Positions 21,589 to 31,439 of a DNA stretch of 64,000 nucleotides are shown here, piece by piece; positions within the stretch are counted from its first letter, which is position 1; every line of letters starts with the position of its first letter. Source of the DNA: Chlorokybus atmophyticus (Eukaryota > Streptophyta > Chlorokybophyceae > Chlorokybales > Chlorokybaceae). The notes under the pieces were generated by a model. The model did not search any database, was not told the origin of the DNA, and saw only the letters and a list, made by a program, of their open reading frames with translations. The stretch is from positions 248,001 through 312,000 of the forward strand of contig RHPI01001737.1 of assembly GCA_009103225.1 (NCBI GenBank), in the 5' to 3' direction. Position numbers and translations under genes: made by a program.

Positions 21589-22661
21589 TTGGTGTGTGAG
21601 GTATTTTTCTGTTTATGGACGCTACCATGGATGATGCACGTGTTGTGGAGCTTCAGCAAATGCTGGTCGCTGCTCATGAGGAGCTGCAACCTGTTCAAGC
21701 ATCTGCCCAAGCTCGAGCGGCACAATTTCAAGAAGTCTTGCGCAAGCGCGCGCGCGGCTTCGTCTATTGCTGCACCTGTGGCTCTTCCACCAGCCTCTCG
21801 TCACGTGAAAGTGCCAAAACCAAAGCCATTCAAGGGCCAAAGGGATGGTAACTACGTCGAGGAGTGGGTGTTTGCTGTCTTTTCATGGTTGAAGCTCACC
21901 GAGGTACCCGTACATCTCCATGTTGATGTGGCTGCTACTTTCTTTGAGGGAGTTGCACTTGTGTGGTGGCATCATCGGTGTGCTCGTGTGGAAGCTGGTC
22001 TCGAAGTCCCCTTTGTCACCGTGGCTGAGCTGGCCGCTGAGGTGAAGAAACAGTTCGTACCGGTGCACAGCATGCAGACGGCACGCAATCAGCTCTCTAC
22101 GTTTGTGCAAACGCAGTCCGTGATGGCCTACACATCTGCGTATTAGCGTCTTATGCTCTCCATACCCAACATGACTGAGGAGGAGCAGCTGGACCGCTAT
22201 ACGCGCGGGTTGAAGACTCTTTGTCGCAAGGAAGTTGAGCTTCGTGACGCCAAGTCTCTTACGGAGGCCATTCGCATCGCCGAGCGTACGGACGTGTTGT
22301 ACTTCAAGGGTACTGCCAAAGACACTGATCATGGGCGCTTCAATCAGTTACGGGGAGGTTTGTATCGCTCGTACACACCTTTTGGAGCTGGTTCGGGAGC
22401 TGCAACAGCTGCGGGGCTGGCTCGGGACCTACACCAATGGAGTTGGGTGTTCTCCATGCTTCAAAGAAGGGTGTGAAGGGTCGGGAAGATGCCAAGGCAG
22501 TTCGGAAGTGTTGGGAGTGCTCTTCTACTGAACATATGCGCTCCAACTGCCCCATCTTCAAGGCAAAGTTGGCTGCACATGCACGCAACGCGCGCGGCGG
22601 TGGACGTGTGAATACGGTGGAGGAGGAGATGTTGCAGTCGGGAAACGGCTCACCTCAGTAG
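21589..22661 (+). pseudogene. Element B gag with zinc knuckle
   Basis: The gag core (VEEWVFAVFSWLKLTEV, ALVWW, then EVKKQFVPV) reads through 21589-22146 and is stopped by TAG at 22144. The same frame continues from 22147 with RLMLSIPNMTEEEQLDRYTRGL, so a single CAG-to-TAG change is the likely cause. After a frame change near 22440 one CCHC knuckle, CWECSSTEHMRSNC, lies at about 22508. The start codon is uncertain because 21615 (MDATMDDARVVELQ) also opens a frame that later shifts. Structural capsid protein, cytoplasmic assembly. Confidence 0.75.
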
Positions 22662-22687
22662 CTAAGGAGCCTGCTGCTGGGGTTGAG

Positions 22688-23413
22688 ATGGAGATGGAGC
22701 CTCTCTCTGATGTTGACAGTTCAAAGCCTTTCGTGGATGCGTCGGTGACTGTTGGCGGCATGTATACGTGCGCGACGGCGACGCGAAACGGTGTGGTTCG
22801 TGTGCCCGACGAGGCGAGGGAGCTGCTAACCGTCACGGCCATGATTCGCGAGGGTGATGGGCCTTGGGTGGAGTGCAAATTGCTGGTAGATAGCGGTGCG
22901 AACAGCAACTTCATGAATCGGGAGGTTGCGCATCGACACAAGTGGCTTGCGTGGGCGAATGCCGGCTCCGTGACTCTCGCGGACGGCCGTGCGCCAACCG
23001 GAGCTACGAAGCTGAGCAAAGAGCTTGAAGTCCACGTGGGGATGATAAAAGATAGCTTACGGTTTTGCTGCCTCAAGCTCGGCAACGGCTTTGATGGCAT
23101 TTTGGGGCTACCTTGGCTTTGGACACATAATCCCGCCAGTAATTGGAGGAAGCGCCTAATTGCTGCCCCGGAAGGTGGTGGTATGGCTATAACTTGCTTG
23201 GGTGCTTCTTCCCGTGGTGAGTGTTTAGTTCAAGAGCGTGTGAGCTGCGTCGCAGCTGCCAGCAATGCACCGCATGCGCGTGAGGTGCATGGCGTGAAGG
23301 CGTGCCAGCAAGATGCACAACAACATGCTTCCACCTCGGGGGGGAGGCTCCGGAGCTGGTGTCACAAGTTTCTGAGGCTGAGATGGAGCAGATTTGGTAC
23401 AGGAACGTCGTGA
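22688..23413 (+). CDS. Element B aspartic protease region
   Basis: An open frame of 241 codons. The retropepsin active site reads LVDSGANSNFMN (near 22888), and a second conserved strand reads DGILGLPWLWTHNP (near 23093). DSG is an accepted active-site variant. The frame runs on past the protease into a linker and stops at 23413. Pol resumes in another frame at 23302-23540, so at least one frameshift separates protease from RT. It would cleave the polyprotein. Confidence 0.75.
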   Translation: MEMEPLSDVDSSKPFVDASVTVGGMYTCATATRNGVVRVPDEARELLTVTAMIREGDGPWVECKLLVDSGANSNFMNREVAHRHKWLAWANAGSVTLADGRAPTGATKLSKELEVHVGMIKDSLRFCCLKLGNGFDGILGLPWLWTHNPASNWRKRLIAAPEGGGMAITCLGASSRGECLVQERVSCVAAASNAPHAREVHGVKACQQDAQQHASTSGGRLRSWCHKFLRLRWSRFGTGTS

Positions 23414-23537
23414 AGGATGCATGGTTGTTTATGGTGCGTGACACACCGTCAAAGTCAGATCCGAAGCTGGTCGGCACTGGTGTGGAGGGTTCGGAAGACC
23501 TTGAGGTGCAGAAGTTGCTTGAGGAGTCAAAGACATC

Positions 23538-25653
23538 GTGGTGGACGGGTTGCCATCTGGTTTGCCACCTACGCGCAGCGTTGATCACCATGTGGAGCTC
23601 GTTGAGGGCGTGCACAAGCCGCCGTACAGACCGGTGTACAAGCTGTCTCCGGCTGAGCTGGAGGAGGCGGAGAGACAAGTTGAGGACCTTCTGCAACGTG
23701 GATACACCAGGCCTAGCAAGTGTCCGTACGGTGCACTTATCTTATTTGTGTGCAAGAAGAACGGACTTTGCGCATGTGCGTTGATTACCGGCCGCTCAAC
23801 AACATCACGAAGAAGAATGTCTTTCCTTTGCCTCGCATCGATGAGTTGGTTAGAGCAGCTAGAAGGTGCTGAGTTCTTCACAAGCTTGGACCTAGCTGGC
23901 GGCTACCATCAGATCCGCGTAGCGCCCGAGGACATCAAGAAAACGGCATTCAACACTCGCTATGGCCCTTACGAGTGGTTGGTAATGTCGTTTGGGATGA
24001 CCAGGGCTCCGGCAACGTTTCAAACCTTGATGAACGGTGTCTTTGCTGATCTGATTGGCAAGGGTGTCCTCGTGTACCTCGATGACATTCTCGTGTATAC
24101 CAAGAGCAAGAGCGAGCACATGGCGTTGCTACGTGAGGTGATGCAGCGTCTACGTGCAAACAAGTTGTTTGCTCATCTCAACAAGTGCCATTTTTTGCTG
24201 CAAGAGGTAGAGTATCTCGGCCATCTTGTCTCCAAGGAAGGGATCAAGGCGGACCCCAACAAGATTGCGGCGGTGCGCGATTGGATTGCCCCGAAGAACG
24301 TGAAGGATGTCATGTCGTTCCCAGGGCTGGCTGGCTATTATCGCAAGTTTACGAGAGGCTTCTCGCACTTGGCATCACCATTGACGGCATTGTTAAAGAA
24401 GGGGGTGAGCTGGAGCTGGTCGGAGGCTGAAATAAAGGCGTTTTCTAACTTGAAAGCGGCCTTAACATCAGCACCCCTTCTTTTGCATCCCAACATGCAA
24501 TTGCCCTTCGTGGTGGCATGCGATGCTTTCGATAAGGCCGTTGGAGCTGTGTTGCAGCAAGATCACGGCAACGGCTTGCAACCGGTGGCATTTTTCAGCA
24601 ATAAATTGAGTGGAGCTGAGCTCAACTACCCCGTTCATGAGAAGGAATTGCTGGTGCAGGTGTTGGCGCTACGGCAATGGCGTTGTTTTCATGAGGGCAA
24701 GCGCTTCATGCTTGGAACGGATCACTCGCCATTGAGGTTCCTTCAAACGCAGCCTCATCTCTCGCGGCGGCAAGCTCGTTGGCTCGAGTTCTTTCAACTC
24801 CTCAACTTCGAAGTCAAGTACAAGCCCGGCTATTTGAACAAGATTGCGGACGCGTTGAGTCGGGACCTCAATGCAATTGAAACGGTTGTTCAAGTGCAGC
24901 CCGAGTGGTTGAAGCAGATCCGAGCCTTGTTGCATGAGGACGCCGTCGGTGAGAAGGCTATTGAAGCGCTCGAGAATGGAACTGATCATGGCGGCCTTTG
25001 GGCATTGAAGGACGGGCTGCTATGGCACGGAGATCGCATGTACATATCCAACATTGCGTACATGCGCGTGGGATTGATGAAGGAAGCACAAGACGCGCCA
25101 ATGGTTGGTCATCAAGGGCTTGAGCGGACGCTAGCCTTGTTGAAACAGCGATTTTTCTGGTCGGAGATGCATCGTGATGTTAAGGACTATGTGGCATTGT
25201 GCGACACTTGTCAAAGGGTGAAGGCGAGCAACCAACGCGTCAGCGGGTTGCTCCAACCATTGCCGATACCTTTGACGAAGTGGGAGCAAGTTACTCTCGA
25301 CTTCATCACGGGGCTGCCACGAACACGTGAAGGACATGATGCTATTGGTGTTTGTGGACAAGACCAGCAAAATGGTGCGGTTGGCGCCATGTACGGAGAC
25401 TTGCACGGCTCCCGAGGCTGTCAAGTTGTTCATCAAGCATGTGGTGCGCTCTCATGGCCTCCGGAGGAGCATTGTGAGTGATAGGGACCCGCGGTTCACG
25501 GGAAACTTCTGGAAGGCTCTCGATTCAGCTTTGGGCACGACCTTGAAGTTGAGCACCGCATACCACCCTGAGACGGACATCCAAACGGAATGCACCAACC
25601 GCGTGGTCGAGGACATGCTACGGTGCTATGTGAACAGCCGACAAAACAATTAG
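23538..25653 (+). pseudogene. Element B pol: RT, RNase H, integrase
   Basis: A 647-codon frame (23538-25481) carries RT (HKPPYRPVYKLSPAEL; FTSLDLAGGYHQI; YLDD at residue 180), RNase H (FVVACDAFDKAVGAVL, then GTDHSPLRFL) and the integrase zinc finger (VGHQGLERTLALL with CDTC). Between about 23766 and 23860 the conserved RMCVDYRPLNNITKKNV segment is in a different frame, bracketed by two compensating single-base shifts, so about 30 residues of the RT fingers are scrambled though the frame stays open. Near 25330 a further shift moves the integrase core to frame 25327-25653 (VSDRDPRF, then HPETDIQTECTNRVVE), which ends at TAG. Catalytic residues are mostly present, but the protein is not produced intact. 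Confidence 0.85.
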
Positions 25654-26347
25654 GGAGACATGCTGGAGCTGATTGAGTTCACCATCAACAACCAAGAGTG
25701 CAAGCACGGGCGTGACACCTTTTCTCATGAACTATGGGCAACATCCGTTGACGCCGTTGACGGCATGGGCGCCTAGCATGTAATGTTCAGATGTGGCCGT
25801 GGATGGCTTTCTCGAGAGGTGTGCGGCCATTAGCAAGGCAGCTCGTGAAGCTCTGATTGTGGCACAAAACAGGCAAAAGCAATACGCCGATGCGCATCGC
25901 AAGCATGTTGTCTTTTTGAATGGTGATTGTGTGATGCTCTCTACCAAGCATGTGTAGCTGGTCACGGGTGGATGCGCAAGCTGAATGAGCGATGGTTGGG
26001 ACCTTTCAAAGTGATCAAGGTCATCTCGGAGGTAGCCTACAAGCTGAAGCTGCCCGATACCATGCGCGTGCACCCCGTTTCTCATGTCTCGCTTCTTAAA
26101 GCTTACAAGGGGGAGCCGCCACCTCGTAAGCCTCCGGTCCTGGTTGGTGAGGACCAAGCTGAGTGGCAGGTGGAGGCAATCATCAAGGACAAGATGGTGG
26201 GAGGTGTGCGCAAGTACTTGGTGAAGTGGCGCGGCTATTCGATGCACGAGGCGACGTACGACCCCGAGGAGAGCTTCACCAATGCCAAACAGATTTTGCA
26301 GGAGTACAAGGCCAAAGGACGCACTCGTCAGCTTCGAGGACGAAGCT
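25654..26347 (+). pseudogene. Element B integrase C-terminus with chromodomain
   Basis: After a decayed core end at 25654-25925, the 147-codon frame 25927-26370 holds the GPF/Y module (NERWLGPFKVIKV, then HPVSHVSLLKAY) followed by a chromodomain (about 26155-26310: VEAIIKDKMVGGVRKYLVKW, then RGYSMHEATYDPEESF). Chromodomains of chromovirus integrases bind methylated histone H3 and bias insertion to heterochromatin. The aromatic and acidic residues of the fold are preserved. This contrasts with the PHD tail at 9407-9778. Confidence 0.85.
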
Positions 26348-26365
26348 CCCCCAAGGGGGAAGGGG
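26348..26365 (+). other. Polypurine tract of element B
   Basis: AAGGGGGAAGGGG directly precedes the LTR start TGTAACAG at 26366. It primes plus-strand DNA synthesis. The last codons of the chromodomain frame overlap it. Confidence 0.75.
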
Positions 26366-26735
26366 TGTAACAGCTTGGACCTTTTTCCATAATTTACTAC
26401 ATGTACAATATGTGCTTTGCCTTTTTTTTTCTTTATCAAGCCCCCCCAAAAAAAGCAAAAAATAAAATAAAATAAAATAAAAGGCTTTGTAAAGGGCTTT
26501 CACAAGCTGTACAGGCGGTGCTCTACTGCCGCGCGCGACTTCGCCTGCAACCAGCCCGGCAGCTGCCTGCCTGCGACGTGACCTACTTAGCCAGCGCTGA
26601 CTGGACTGCACGGTACCTGCCATGTGACGCGGACTGCATAGTCAGCTACCGCTGCGCAGTACCCTGTAACGCGCACTACCCAGTCAGCTGCCGCGTGAAA
26701 TGTACTCCGACGTGCGGGGTAGCAGTCTGCACTTA
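26366..26735 (+). mobile_element. 3' LTR of element B (right end missing)
   Basis: Begins TGTAACAGCTTGGACC. It contains an aaaataaaataaaataaaa stretch that is absent from the 5' copy. It matches the 5' LTR up to gtctgcact at about 26733 and then switches to RT coding sequence of a different family, so U5 is lost. Confidence 0.75.
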
Positions 26736-27827
26736 AAGAGGATTTGGCAGGCAATTGGACAGACCGGCACATGTGCGGTGACTACCACCCCCTCGACAAC
26801 AAGACCAAGCAGGACAAGTATTCAGTGCCCACTGCAGAAGACATCTTTGATGATGAAGGGGATTGCACAGTCTTCGGTATCCTTGACAATCGTGAAACGT
26901 ACAACGTTAACGAGGAGGACAAGCACAAGACCTCCTTCTGAGGCGACCGACAGCTGTACCAGTGCAAGATCATGCTCTTCAGGCTGAATATTGCCCCTGC
27001 CAAGTTCCAGCGCGTCATAGACAAAGCCCTTAAGGGGTTGGACTTCGCACGCCGCAATCGACAACATTCTCATCTTCAATTGCAGCAATGAGGAGCATCT
27101 TCAGCACATCAACGATGTGCTACGGAGGCTGCCAGTGAAGGAAGCTGGGAGAACGGTGCACCCCGACTAGTGCACCTTCTTCACCCGCAAGGTACCTTAC
27201 CTTAGGCACATAATTGTGCCCCACGGTGTTTATGTACAGCATGCCAAGGTGGAGGCACCGGTGTTTATCCTTGCCCCCACACATCTTACGCGACTGCGTG
27301 CTTTCCTTGGCTTTGCCAACCACTACCGCCGTTACGTTAGAGACTTCGCGATATCGCCCGGCCACTCAACGAGTTGCTGAAAAAGGCACATCAAGAGGCC
27401 TTCGAGGAGTTGAAGCTTCCACTCACCACAGCTCCCATGCTCTAGCGTTCTGACTACAACAAGTCCATTATTCTGCATACAGATTGGAGCAAGCTCGGCA
27501 TGGGAGCGGTGCTCGTGCAGCATGATAACAACAAGGAGAAGTGCATGGTGTCGCGTGCCAGCCGCAGCAAGCCGCAACAACAGCGCTAAGGCCAACAACA
27601 GCAGCTACAAGGGGGAGTGTCTTGCCGCAGTGTGAACCATCTCCTTCTTCCGCCCCTTCCTTTCGGACGGCAGTTTTAGCTGATTGCCGATCAGCAACCA
27701 TTGAAGTGGCTCATGACCAAGCAGCACCCAACAGGGAAGCTGACACGGTGGGCACTCCTGCTGCAGGAGTATAACTTTCAGGTGGAGCATTGGGCAGGCC
27801 TGTCCAACCAAAACGCAGATGCCTGAA
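26736..27827 (+). pseudogene. RT-RNase H fragment of a methyltransferase-family element
   Basis: Starts inside RT (NWTDRHMCGDYHPLDNKTKQ) and aligns with 31640-32760 of element D. The catalytic block is frameshifted and reads IDN where D has YIDD, so an active-site Asp is lost. Stops occur at 26941 and later. RNase H pieces follow (DWSKLGMGAVLVQHDNNKEK near 27484; TGKLTRWALLLQEYNFQVEH near 27730). It ends at about 27827, where a different sequence begins. Together with the gag at 18.2-20.9 kb it may be the other flank of an older element into which element B inserted. Confidence 0.75.
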
Positions 27828-29008
27828 AATCACACGCTGCCAGAACAAACTCAGCGGCAACTTAAGGATGAAATCCTTTCCGGCACAGCGCCTCCCATGC
27901 GAGACCGTGTCTTCGTAGTCAAAACACCTGTTATACTGGAGTTGGCACAACGGTTGTTCTGGACTCTGCATAACGACATGCAGACGGCACCACGCCAACC
28001 CGCACCAGTCCGTCATGAACCCTTTGAGCTCAGCCCACTGGACACGTATAGGGACCGGCAACCCAATGTACAGCAGCACATCGCTGATACAGCCGACATG
28101 CCTCTGGGTGACAACGAAGCACTGAGGCCCCTCAATACCGTTCGATCTCATGAGCGCTACACCGCGCTGGAACAGGCGTTTACCTGGCGACGAGATCAAG
28201 TAGCAGCAATCAACGTTAGAGCGCACACCCTTGCCAATGCTCACGCTGGCGTTCTTCAACCCACAGTCGCTGGCCCATCATCCAGTACGACACCTCTCTT
28301 CGGTGGGCCCGACATTGACCAGATGTGGGCGCTGGCCTAACAAACCAGGGGGGTGATCGCCCCGCTGCTACCCGCCTTGTCGGAAGACTTGCCTGAAGAT
28401 CAACGGGATCCAGGGAGACGCTACCTCACACCGCAAGGGTGGACACAACGAGATGGAGCAGGTTCAATCGGGGAACAACAACTTCGCATTGCCTTGTTGC
28501 GACAAGCAACCATGCTGCACCGACAAGAAGGCATCGGCCTGAGACGGATTTTGGGGATGTGGGAAGGTGGTAATGCAGCTCAAGCAAGACTGATGACTTG
28601 GCTAGTCACCAATCACCCGCAGTTCCCCTGTTCACATTCGGCACCAGATTGCTCTGGTTGGACGCCTTCCTGCACTCGCTACGGCAAGCCTATGACGAGG
28701 TTGCCTTGGCAGCTACTAACACCTTAGAAGGAGCACAAGAGGCCATACTGAGGTTGCCAGGGGTGGAAGCAGCGCGAAAACGCAGACGCATTGCAACTGC
28801 TTACGAGCAACATGTCCAGCAGCCAGAGATTTACCTCACTGTGCGGGCGCGAGCAACAAGGGTGCTGAAAGTGGGGGGTGGTCAATGGCAGATGGGATGC
28901 CTATATGGCAGGGATCCTAAGGGTTCCCACCATCACCCACGACATAAGAGTGCGGCTCCTGCGCGCAGTGTATCTCCAGCCCATGCCTTGAAATCACCGC
29001 TGGAGTGA
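27819..29008 (+). pseudogene. Unrecognised coding region ahead of the element D protease
   Basis: One frame runs 27819-28340, stops at TAA and continues in phase from 28341 to about 28625, then shifts to frame 28598-29008. The composite is about 390 residues, rich in Arg, Gln and Leu (RDRVFVVKTPVILELAQRLF; YEQHVQQPEIYLTVRARATR). It lies where gag should be and runs toward the Pro/Gln-rich stretch before the protease, so it may be a divergent gag. No zinc knuckle or capsid motif is visible. Codon composition looks like its neighbours. Function not assigned. Confidence 0.45.
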
Positions 29009-29786
29009 CGTGGTCAACAACCCAACAGCCACATGGGAAGGTACACTGGTCAGGGAAGCAGCTCATGCAGTACGCTGGACTTATGTGGAAGAAGTGGCCG
29101 CACGGGAGACGGGCCCACAAACACCCGGTTCTCCAAGGGTTTCCCCAACAGCTACTGGCCACGCCGCCAGGAATGACCCCGGCCACACAGAGACGCAATC
29201 CCCCGGCACCACAATCAGGACAGCCACAGGCAGCACCGCCAGCACCCAGGCCACAGCGTGTTTATCAACAGCAAAGACAAGGACGGTTCGGGCCAGGCCG
29301 CGGTCAAGGAGGTGCTCAAGACCCAGCTAGTCGAGGGGCGCTTGCCGCACTGCGCTCGACACCACCGGAAGAGACTGCAGCAGCAGACACCCCACGCACA
29401 CGCAACCGACGATTCAAGCGGCGCATCCACGCCAATGCAGCCATGATCACCAACCAAGGCAAGCATGTCACTATCAATGGGCGAGCACCCAAGCGGGTGT
29501 GATCGGACGTGACCTTGGCATCACCAGCGATGAGCTGATGCCGTGCCCATACGTGCTCGACACCGCAAGCGGCAGCCGTGACAAGGTGATTGGTATCACC
29601 AAGCAAGCCCTCTGCATTCGCATGACAGGAGTAAACCCATCCCACAGCACCGAGGTCATACAGAAGTGTGTGGTCACCGACACAGGATCCTTCGATCTGT
29701 TGTTGGGACATGACTTCAACTTCCCTGTTGGCATGGGGCTGGACTGCTGGACAGAAAAGGCATGGTTTCGTTCCTCATTCGGATGA
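29009..29786 (+). pseudogene. Element D: gag tail and aspartic protease lacking its active site
   Basis: Frame 29005-29502 encodes a basic Gln/Pro/Arg-rich tail and then MITNQGKHVTINGRAPKRV, the lead-in to the protease. At 29500 the sequence jumps to IGRDLGITSDEL. Comparison with the intact frame (VDTGAQPVILG) and the minus-strand copy at 38.3 kb (LDFEAQPMIIG) shows that about ten residues including the catalytic DTG are deleted, with loss of frame. The rest (VVTDTGSFDLLLGHDFNFPV) is open in frame 29499-29786. Protease-dead. Confidence 0.75.
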
Positions 29787-30216
29787 AGAGGACGTAGAAA
29801 TTTAAGGATATCTGCCTCTTGAGCTGGTGGCTCGCACTCGTTCCCACCGGAGGTCAGCTGCAACAGCCACCTACAGGTCATTGTCGGCAACCACTAACAG
29901 GTTAGCTGCGACAGCCACCCACAGGTCGGGGTCGACAACCACCAACAGATCATCTGCGGTGGTCACCCACAACTCGGACCAAGACTCTCCTATCCCATAC
30001 AACGAGTCTTAGGAAGATGCCACTGAAGAAGTGGCCCATCGGAAACCAGCGGGACGTTGTTGGCGCGCACAGGTGGTCGCACATTTAACACTGACGAGAC
30101 CACGGCTCATTTCACGGTTCCCTCTCTACAAGGACCAAGCTGCGGTCCAGGAACAACACCAGCTGGCCACTGGAGTAGTGGAGTTTCACGTATTCCTTCG
30201 CCAATAAGGCATCACC
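29787..30216 (+). other. Decayed linker between protease and methyltransferase of element D
   Basis: It contains a roughly 36-bp imperfect repeat (cggtcagctgcaacagccacctacaggtc and relatives) four times around 29850-29975, corresponding to the SVAVATYNSDPVFPIPYNE segment of the minus-strand copy at 37.9 kb. Frames are broken. Confidence 0.55.
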
Positions 30217-31142
30217 GTGTCAGAACTATTTGAAGAAATAGGTAGTGGCCTCGCCGCTGTCCTCAACATCGGCTCGACGATTATGAAGTACTTCTACTGT
30301 GACCTTGATCCACACGCACCTGGGCCACCACCTGCGCCACCTACACAAATGCTACCCGCAGCGACTGCCGCTACCGGCACTGCAAGGCAGTCTGAAGGCA
30401 CTGCCACATGACATCCGTTTAATCGCTGCGGACCACCTACTAGCGGTGGGCAACATCAACCTGCTAATAGCAGGATGGGAGTGTCAAGGACACTCTAGAG
30501 CAGGCAGCGGCCAAGGACTCGCTGATCCTCGCTCACGACTATTCTGGGAACTGATGCGTGTCATCAAAATCCTGCAGAGCAGCCAGCTGTCTGGGCCTCT
30601 AGGATATATTATTGAGAATGTGCACTCCGAGGACGATAAGCGCCATCACATGGACAACAGCTTCAGATAGGTGTGTTCATTACTGAGATATCCTCTCAGA
30701 ATGAATGTAGCGCGGAATGGCTCCCGTGCTCATCGCGTCCGCGCCAAGTGGACCAACCTGACAACTCTCAAAGATCTCTTTGCTGCTGAATATCTGCACA
30801 GCAATTGTCCACACGATCTGACCGTTGACGCTATCCTGGACTCTGGGCACAGCACAACCAGTCACCCGAAACGATCACCAGCACTTCTACCAGTGCAACC
30901 AGCCTGGTCAACCACGTCGTGCGCTCCCCACTCTGGTGTATTACTCGGCATCATACGCTCTCCGCAACCACGGCGCAGGCATGGTGTTGGGTTCCAACAC
31001 AAGCCAGCTAGAGGAACCCAACGCAAGTGAGTGTGAACGCGCCATTGGCTTCTCTCCAGGCAGTATTACAGGTTCCACGCTGACCGAAAATCAGCAATGC
31101 CAATTGTTGGGACGCGCTTTTGATCAGAACAGCATGGTATGA
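30217..31142 (+). pseudogene. Element D cytosine-5 methyltransferase (decayed copy)
   Basis: All main motifs are recognisable but in several frames. Motif I reads ELFEEIGSGLAAVL (30223), with the two glycines of FGG replaced by Glu. Motif IV is LIAGWECQGHSRAG near 30470 with its catalytic Cys. YIIENV is near 30604. A TAG at 30668 lies in the same frame before NGSRAHRVRAKWTNL (about 30715). Motifs IX-X, ERAIGFSPG and LLGRAFDQNSMV, are at 31039-31142 after a frameshift. It aligns along its whole length with residues 940-1255 of the intact frame. The loss of the glycines in the cofactor loop suggests that it would be inactive even if read through. Confidence 0.85.
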
Positions 31143-31439
31143 TTATTGAAAATGTGCTTTGCTCTTCAAGACCACCATGTGTCCTTTCAGGAGCTCGAAC
31201 ACTTGGCTTGGGGGTGGGCCGATTGCGTGCAAGAGACCAAAGCGGCACACACCGCCCTCGAAATCGCCCATATAGAAGGAGCAGGCAGCAGTCATTGTGG
31301 AGGACATTCCAGTGGTCGCCAATGCCACCTCTTGGTCACATGCCATTGAACTACTGGCTATAGGCCAGGTGCGAGAACAATTGGAGGCTCTCCTCAACAA
31401 GTGAAAAAGTCAGTTCAGTTTCAGTGTAAAGGAATTAAG

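Larger units (their letters stand above)
20896..26735 (+). mobile_element. Element B: chromodomain Ty3/gypsy retrotransposon (chromovirus type)
   Basis: The order is 5' LTR (left-truncated), primer binding site, gag, protease, RT, RNase H, integrase, chromodomain, polypurine tract, 3' LTR (right-truncated). Both LTRs share ctttgcctttttttt, caagctgtacaggcggtgctctactgccg and a block rich in gcgac and ccgct over about 280 bp. The 5' LTR starts inside the repeat, without the TGTAACAGCTTGG start. The 3' LTR stops at 26735, where an RT fragment of another element begins. Few stops are present, so this is the youngest complete-length gypsy element here, but it is not intact. Confidence 0.85.
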
